A DNA stretch of 64,000 bases, taken from Rubrivirga sp. SAORIC476. Lineage in GTDB: Bacteria > Bacteroidota > Rhodothermia > Rhodothermales > Rubricoccaceae. The DNA lies in assembly GCF_002283555.1 (NCBI RefSeq), contig NZ_MVOI01000011.1, positions 1-64,000 on the forward strand, in the 5' to 3' direction. The stretch's first letter is position 1. Each line of letters starts with the position of its first letter. Positions 59,179 through 64,000 of the stretch are shown here, piece after piece. The position numbers were made by a program, and so were the translations under genes. The notes beneath the pieces are model-generated. The model saw nothing but the letters and a program-made list of their open reading frames with translations, had not been told where the DNA came from and did no database searches.

Positions 59179-60900
59179 CTACCTGTCGTTGGTCATCGTC
59201 GCCTGGATCTCTGCGATCCGCGCCTGCATGGCTGCGAGTTCGGACGCCATGCGAGCCTGGTTGGCCGCGACAGAGGCGGCACGCTCGGACGCGATGTCAC
59301 CCGTCGACAGCGCGGCCACCGGAGCGAGGCGGTCGTCCTCATCCTCCCCCTCACCCAGGTTCGGGGCGACGGTCCCGTACGCCGTCGGAACGTACATGAG
59401 CGTCAGCTGCTGGTCGTCGATGGAGCCGGCCGTCGAGGACACCAGCTGCACGAAGGCGCAAAACGTCGTGGTCCCGGCAGGCACGGAAAAGAGGCCATGC
59501 ACCGCGCCAATCTCGCGGTACGTCGCCGTCGGCAGGACCGACGGGATCTGGAGGTTGGCCTGCTGTGAGGTCGGCGCCGTGGGCGACGCATCGCAGTCCG
59601 TCGAGACGGCGTATTGAACCGTCGACGTGGTCCCGGTCGTGTGATTGACGATCAGCTCCCCCCCAGCGTAGGCGACCACGTACCCGGGTGCGGGCACCGT
59701 GATCGAGCGCGAGAGCGTCAGGTTGGCGCCCGATGACAGAGCGACCACCGACGAGTTGAACGCGTTGGCCGCGCCCGCCTCATTGAGGATCTCTGCCGCG
59801 CTGACCGAGCTGGTGGGGAGGTTCACCGAGGCGTCCTCAATCTCGCCCGTGTTGAAGGACATCGAGGACGTCCCGCCGGCGATGGAGACCGTGGCGCCCG
59901 ACCCCGTGTTGCCGTCGACCGAGAAGGCCGAGCCCGAGCCCGAGGCCCCCGCGACTTCCAAGAAACCGCCCGTGCCGTTGATGTCTGGCTCGATGCGGGT
60001 GTGATTCAGCCCATCCTCGGTGATGAAGCGAGCCGCGCCGCCCTCACCCGACCAGTCCCAGAGCCGAACGTTGACACGCCCATTGGCCGGGTCGGCCGGG
60101 TTGGGGGTCGTGTAGGCCGCCAGCGCCGCCTGGTTCTCCAGGCTACCCAGCTGCGCCGTGTTGCCCGTCAGCGTCAGCACGTCCTCCCCCACTCCCGGCG
60201 CCATGATGAATCCGTCGGAGCCGCCGCCCGTCGCGTCTGCGATCGAGAACGTCCCCTGAGGACGCACGCCCGCGTCGCCGTAGACCCGGTACTCCCAGAT
60301 CCGACCCGACCCCGCCGACGACGTCAGGCGGAACCGCGTCAGCCCGCTCGTTACGAACACCGGCGTGATGTCGCGCACGATCAGACCGATCGAGTTGAGC
60401 GCCCCACGGATCTGCATCGCACCGCTCGTGATGTCGATGATCCGCCCATTGTCGTACGAGTCCTGCAGCGTGTTGCCCGGCGCGAACGAGCCCTCCGCCG
60501 AGGCGCCGCGGTCGAGGCGCATCGGCGCACTCGCCGCCTCCCCGTCGACGGCCACCGTCAGGTAGTGCACGTCCGGCGGCACGTCGTCCTGCGAGCCGAG
60601 CACCGTCAGGAACCGGCCGCCCACCACGGCCGCGTTGTGGCTCTCCTCCCAGGTCGGCGCGGCGCCCGCGCGGGCATCCTCGGCCGAGGCGTAGCCCCGG
60701 AAGACGAGCGCGCGCGGCCCGTCGGCGAGCGCGGCGCCCTCGGCGTCGGTCAGCACACCGGAGTAGGTGAACCGCGTCGGGGCGTCGAGCACGGTCTCGG
60801 AGGCCGTCAGGCCCTCGGCGGCGGTGCGGTCCTGCGCGGAGGCGGACGGGATCAGGAAGGCGAGCGCGAGGGCCGCCAGAAGCAGGTGTCGAAGAGTCAT
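59179..60900 (-). CDS. Exported tail-fibre-like repeat protein, paralogue 3
   Basis: A 573-residue secreted protein. ATG 60900 is chosen because it gives the same signal peptide as paralogue 2; the frame opens farther upstream at 60960. Layout: signal, TRFTYSGVLTDAEGAALADG, beta-rich middle with FSVDGNTGSGATVSIAGGTS, then LTLMYVPTAYGTVAPNLGEG, and a terminal coiled coil (ELAAMQARIAEIQATMTNDR). The middle differs from paralogues 1 and 2 while the ends are conserved, as in proteins under diversifying selection. The role is unknown; adhesion or matrix is possible. Confidence 0.8.
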   Translation of the reverse strand: MTLRHLLLAALALAFLIPSASAQDRTAAEGLTASETVLDAPTRFTYSGVLTDAEGAALADGPRALVFRGYASAEDARAGAAPTWEESHNAAVVGGRFLTVLGSQDDVPPDVHYLTVAVDGEAASAPMRLDRGASAEGSFAPGNTLQDSYDNGRIIDITSGAMQIRGALNSIGLIVRDITPVFVTSGLTRFRLTSSAGSGRIWEYRVYGDAGVRPQGTFSIADATGGGSDGFIMAPGVGEDVLTLTGNTAQLGSLENQAALAAYTTPNPADPANGRVNVRLWDWSGEGGAARFITEDGLNHTRIEPDINGTGGFLEVAGASGSGSAFSVDGNTGSGATVSIAGGTSSMSFNTGEIEDASVNLPTSSVSAAEILNEAGAANAFNSSVVALSSGANLTLSRSITVPAPGYVVAYAGGELIVNHTTGTTSTVQYAVSTDCDASPTAPTSQQANLQIPSVLPTATYREIGAVHGLFSVPAGTTTFCAFVQLVSSTAGSIDDQQLTLMYVPTAYGTVAPNLGEGEDEDDRLAPVAALSTGDIASERAASVAANQARMASELAAMQARIAEIQATMTNDR

Positions 60901-60966
60901 CGGTCCAGGGGTGTAGAGTCGAGTAGGATGCAGGTCAGGGAAACCGTCGCTAGCAGACAAGGAGGT

Positions 60967-61518
60967 CTAGCGGACGACGGTAAAGCGGGTCGCGCCGACG
61001 AAGGCGTCGGCGCTCAGCCGCACGTGGTAGACGCCCGGCGCCAGCCGTGCCGCGTCGAGCGGCGCGGTGTGGAAACCGGCCTCGCGCTCGCCGTCGGCGA
61101 GCACGGCCACCTGGCGGCCGAGCGCGTCGTAGACCGCGAGGCGGACCGTCGCGGCGGCGGGCAGCTCGTACGGGATCTGGGCGCGGGTCGCGAGCGGGTT
61201 GGGGTAGACCGACCGGAGCGCGATCTCGGCCGGCAGCGCCGCCGAGAGCGGCGCGGCGACGGCCGGGGCGACGGGCGCCTCGTCGAGCAGCACCGAGGCG
61301 CCGCGGACGGGCTCGACGGTGGCCCAGATGGCGACGGCGCCGGAGCGGAGGGCCTCGGCGGGCGTGGCGCGCGCGGCGAGGCGGTAGGGCCCGGAGGCCA
61401 TCTGTGGGGTGCCGGCGTAGAGGTCGACGGTCGAGAGGACGACGTCGGCCTGCGCCGAGGCGGGGAGGACGAGGGCGAGTCCCGCTACGAGCGGGAGCAG
61501 CTGAGAGAACCAGCGCAT
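60967..61518 (-). CDS. T9SS sorting-domain protein of module 3
   Basis: A 183-residue protein, nearly identical residue for residue to the one at 58376, with substitutions only around residues 70-80. Signal peptide RWFSQLLPLVAGLALVLPAS; T9SS sorting domain about 105-183 ending FTVVR. ATG 61518 is selected by comparison with the sister copy, and the longer frame to 61575 is not supported. First gene of the third module, 66 bases before the start of paralogue 3. Confidence 0.88.
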   Translation of the reverse strand: MRWFSQLLPLVAGLALVLPASAQADVVLSTVDLYAGTPQMASGPYRLAARATPAEALRSGAVAIWATVEPVRGASVLLDEAPVAPAVAAPLSAALPAEIALRSVYPNPLATRAQIPYELPAAATVRLAVYDALGRQVAVLADGEREAGFHTAPLDAARLAPGVYHVRLSADAFVGATRFTVVR

Positions 61519-61699
61519 AAGCGGAGAGGGCTGGGCCGAGCGCGCCGCAGGCGAGAGAGCCGTGAGACACGACACGACGTTCGGAAAGCGGAGGCACCAG
61601 GGGTCGCACGACGCAGAGCAGCCTCCACCTATCCTTACGCGAATCGGCGACTTGGCGTGTCACGACCCGCCCTCTCGTGCCGTATCGCCCTCTATCGAT

Positions 61700-61760
61700 C
61701 GAAAACAGGACCGGTCCCGGCGCGGCCACCTCCGCGAGCAGGTCCGCCTCGGTACCCCGC
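61700..61760. repeat. Double-hairpin intergenic repeat, degenerate copy D
   Basis: CCGGTCCCGGCGCGGCCACC and GTCCGCCTCGGTACCCCGCG resemble parts of copies B and C but the stems are eroded. It lies just beyond the stop of the hydrolase at 61777. Confidence 0.4.
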
Positions 61761-61776
61761 GGACGGGATGGGTGGG

Positions 61777-62748
61777 CTACGGAGCGACGCCCTGAGACGC
61801 ATCGAGGAAACGCCCGACGACGTCCTCCGACCAGAACACGCCCCCCCGTTGCATGAACCCGACGTGCCCCCCGTGCGAAGGCATGAGCAGGGTTAGGTTC
61901 GGATTCGCAAGCGCCGCCTCGGCCGGAAAGCAGGTCGGCCCCAGAAACGGGTCATCGAGGGCATTGAGGAGCAACGTTGGGATGCCGATGTCGGGGAGAC
62001 CGGGGAGCGACGACGCCCGCGCCCAGTAGTCCTCGGCGCTCCCGAACCCGTGGACGGGCGCCGTGAACAGCCCGTCGAACTGGCGGAAGGTGCGCGCGGC
62101 ACGAATCGCCTCCAGGTCGAGGTCAGCATCGAACTGGTCTGCCTTGGCCGCCACCTTCCCCGAGAGCGAGCGCATGAAGCGGAGCATGTAGATGCGTCGG
62201 CTCCACACCTCCATCGTTTCCGAGGACGACGCGAGGTCGACCGGCACCGAGACGCCCGCGCCCGCCACGAGCCGAGGGTCGATGCCCGCGCCCTGCTCGC
62301 CGAGCCACTTCAGCGTCAGGTTCCCGCCGAGGCTGAACCCGACGACCGCCACCGCCTCGGCGCCGAGGTGGAGCACGTGGCGTACGACCGCGTCGAGGTC
62401 CTCGGTCGCCCCGCTGTGATAGGAGCGGAGCAGCCGGTTCGGCTCGCCGGAGCACCCCCGGAGGTTCCACGCGCAGACCGTCCATCCCCGCCGCGCCAGT
62501 TCGCGGGCCATCCCGCGGACGTACGCCCGGTCACTGCTGCCTTCCAGCCCGTGCGCGACCACGGCCACGCGCGAGCCCCCGGCCGTGCCCACCCAGTCGA
62601 GGTCCAGGAAGTCCCCGTCGTCCAGGTCCAGCCGCTCGCGGCGGTAGGCGACGCCGTCGACCTGCCGGAAGAGCGTCGGGAGGATGGTCTGGAGGTGGCC
62701 GCTGCGCAGCCAGAGCGGAGGCCGGTAGGCGGGGACGTGCAGATCCAC
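61777..62748 (-). CDS. YheT-type alpha/beta hydrolase
   Basis: A 323-residue alpha/beta hydrolase of the YheT/ABHD1-3 group. [20 protein letters not shown] near the N-terminus is characteristic. [20 protein letters not shown] holds the oxyanion region, [15 protein letters not shown] the nucleophile Ser (GxSxGG), and the final SHGGHVGFM the catalytic His, with Asp in NALDDPFLG. It probably hydrolyses a lipid or ester; the substrate is unknown. GTG 62748 is preferred because the frame start at 62790 lies within the tRNA-Arg terminator hairpin. Confidence 0.9.
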   Translation of the reverse strand: MDLHVPAYRPPLWLRSGHLQTILPTLFRQVDGVAYRRERLDLDDGDFLDLDWVGTAGGSRVAVVAHGLEGSSDRAYVRGMARELARRGWTVCAWNLRGCSGEPNRLLRSYHSGATEDLDAVVRHVLHLGAEAVAVVGFSLGGNLTLKWLGEQGAGIDPRLVAGAGVSVPVDLASSSETMEVWSRRIYMLRFMRSLSGKVAAKADQFDADLDLEAIRAARTFRQFDGLFTAPVHGFGSAEDYWARASSLPGLPDIGIPTLLLNALDDPFLGPTCFPAEAALANPNLTLLMPSHGGHVGFMQRGGVFWSEDVVGRFLDASQGVAP

Positions 62749-62775
62749 GGGGCGAGCGGGACGGGGCCACAAAAA

Positions 62776-62809
62776 AACGCCCTCCGCCAAGCGTGAGGCG
62801 GAGGGCGTT
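62776..62809 (-). terminator. Terminator of tRNA-Arg
   Basis: AACGCCCTCCGCC pairs with GGCGGAGGGCGTT. Seven A on the left give the T-run of the reverse transcript. It isolates the tRNA from the hydrolase gene. Confidence 0.9.
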
Positions 62810-62810
62810 G

Positions 62811-62884
62811 TACGCCCGAGAGGATTCGAACCTCTGACCTTTGGTACCGGAAACCAACGCTCTATCCAACTGAGCTACGGGCGC
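62811..62884 (-). tRNA. tRNA-Arg (CCG anticodon)
   Basis: A 74-nt reverse-strand tRNA. The acceptor GCGCCCG pairs with CGGGCGT, the D-arm is GCTCAGTTGGATAGAGC, the anticodon loop TTCCGGT (CCG, reading CGG) and the T-loop TTCGAAT. No CCA is encoded. Confidence 0.95.
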
Positions 62885-62976
62885 GGCGTGAGGGCAAGAT
62901 ACGGTCGGTCCGAGGGCAGGCAAGCGGCTCCGCGCTGCAAGACCTCGTGAACCGCCGCGCAGGCGCCCCCTCTCCG

Positions 62977-64000
62977 CTACCGAACCACCGTCAGCGTGCG
63001 CGACACGACCTGGGTGCCCGCCTGGACGCGGACGACGTACAGACCGGTCGGGGCCTGCGTGAGGTCGAGGGCCACCGACTGGAAGCCCGCCCCGAGACGT
63101 CCCGCCTCGACGGTCGCCACGTGGCGGCCCAGCGCGTCGAACACGTCCGCTCGTACGTCGGCCGCCTGACCGAGGTCGAGCGCCAGCGTGGTCCGGCCGC
63201 GCGTCGGGTTGGGGAACACCTGGGCGTCGAGCCGGAGCCCGCCATTCGGAAGGCCCTCTCCGGAGGTCGCCACCGTAGCCGACGACTGGCCGCCGTTCAG
63301 CGAGCCGCGCGAGTGGCCCGTCGGGCCCGTCCAGGTGAAGTCGGCGTAGGTCTCCCCGGAGCCGATCAGCTGGAGCGACTGGGTGGCGCCCGTCGAGCCG
63401 GTCTCGGACACGCCGATGTCCTCCGACAGCACACCGGACGCCGTCCCGCCCGAGGCCGTCAGCGTTCCCTCGTAGGAGAGGAACTGGACGAGCGCGCCGT
63501 CGCCGTCGACCAGCGCGAGCCCGTCGGGGGCGCCGTTCTGGATGCCTGCCTGGGCGAACCAGAGCGCGCCGAGGCCGAGGCCCTCGTCGTCGATGGTGCC
63601 CGAGAGCGGGAGCGTGGCATAGACCGCTCCGTTGGAGCCGTTGACGAACTCGACGCTCCAGCCGGAGAGGTCCAGCCCGGCCGTGCCCGCGATCTCGACG
63701 CCCTCGTCCACGTCGGTGCTGCTGTTGTCGTAGTGAAGCTCGTTGATCCAGGCCACTGCGGGCGCCGCGCCGACGAACGTCTGCCCGACGTTGGGCTGAC
63801 CGGGCGTGGAGACGGTCGGGTCCTGCCAGGCGAAGTCCTCCGCGGCCGACCCGGTGCCGGTCACCTGGAGACTGTGGCCGAGGGGCGTCGTCGTGGTCTC
63901 GGCGACGCCGAGGTCGACGGAGGTAAGCCCGATCGCGGCATCGTCGGTAGCCGTGAACGTGCCCTCGTAGCTGAGGAACTGCTCCACCGTGCCGTCGGGC
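62977..64000 (-). CDS. Lamin-tail-domain T9SS protein, N-terminus beyond the window
   Basis: A 341-codon fragment, open at 64000. It holds at least two lamin-tail-like (LTD) repeats; one begins AWINELHYDNSSTDVDEGVE and runs to LVQFLSYEGTLTA. The previous one ends EQFLSYEGTFTATDD. The C-terminal 80 residues are a T9SS sorting domain (AQVFPNPTRGRTTLALDLGQ, FDALGRHVATVEAG, LYVVRVQAGTQVVSRTLTVVR split at its end). Such proteins are often secreted nucleases or adhesins, but the catalytic part, if any, is outside the window. Confidence 0.85.
   Translation of the reverse strand, partial: PDGTVEQFLSYEGTFTATDDAAIGLTSVDLGVAETTTTPLGHSLQVTGTGSAAEDFAWQDPTVSTPGQPNVGQTFVGAAPAVAWINELHYDNSSTDVDEGVEIAGTAGLDLSGWSVEFVNGSNGAVYATLPLSGTIDDEGLGLGALWFAQAGIQNGAPDGLALVDGDGALVQFLSYEGTLTASGGTASGVLSEDIGVSETGSTGATQSLQLIGSGETYADFTWTGPTGHSRGSLNGGQSSATVATSGEGLPNGGLRLDAQVFPNPTRGRTTLALDLGQAADVRADVFDALGRHVATVEAGRLGAGFQSVALDLTQAPTGLYVVRVQAGTQVVSRTLTVVR

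Noticed and set aside
60001-61896. A 631-residue forward ORF across the exported-protein module
   Set aside because: It is antisense to two well-supported genes and its composition (Arg/Gly-rich) is typical of shadow frames.

Overview
The window looks like chromosome from a GC-rich member of the Rhodothermota/Bacteroidota side of the tree, perhaps a Rubrivirga/Rubricoccus-type marine bacterium. This is inferred, not searched. The evidence is the type IX secretion (T9SS) C-terminal sorting domains with conserved ...VVR ends, a Bacteroidota-style -33 TTG / -7 TAnnTTTG promoter pair, Bacteroidota-type tyrosine integrases and high-GC codon use.

Region 1 (1..15248) is a chromosomal integron cassette array with no integrase in view. 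It has 24 complete attC sites of about 125-134 bp and a 25th truncated one. They bound 23 complete cassettes plus a last one that has lost most of its attC. Genes run mostly left to right, so the integrase and attI should lie left of base 1. Each cassette begins with the complement of the bases that end it. The attC arms vary from site to site but keep pairing, so the folded single strand is under selection. Cargo is mostly small membrane, lipoprotein or unknown proteins. It also includes an FCP1/NIF-type phosphatase, a zinc-ribbon membrane protein, a possible Cas2/VapD-fold protein and a 2.5-kb AT-richer cassette holding a ParB-like protein and a Dam methylase. The array ends inside a short-chain dehydrogenase gene, whose 5' part survives next to its divergent AraC-type regulator.

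Region 2 (16830..50290) is two genomic islands stacked at the 3' end of a tRNA-Leu(CAG) gene. Copies of a 13-bp core lie at 16830, 38346 and 50278. Each island starts with its own tyrosine integrase and has its own short repeats near both ends (CACCTTTGG for island 1, CCTGTACC for island 2), which are probable arm-type integrase sites. Island 1 (about 21.5 kb) carries an excisionase-like protein, a remote family-A polymerase-like protein, a DUF932 protein, a primase/helicase-like ATPase, a decayed IS3 element and a four-gene defence locus that fits Druantia type II (druM divergent from druF-druG-druE). Island 2 (about 12 kb) carries an excisionase-like protein, a gpII-like replication protein, a single-chain MmeI-like restriction-modification enzyme, an unknown cargo gene and a cluster of small plasmid/phage-like genes with a mirrored divergent promoter.

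Region 3 (50363..64000) is ordinary chromosome: an M1 aminopeptidase, tRNA-Asn, MsrA, a class I glutamine amidotransferase, three copies of a two-gene exported-protein module, a YheT-type hydrolase, tRNA-Arg and a lamin-tail/T9SS protein cut by the window edge.
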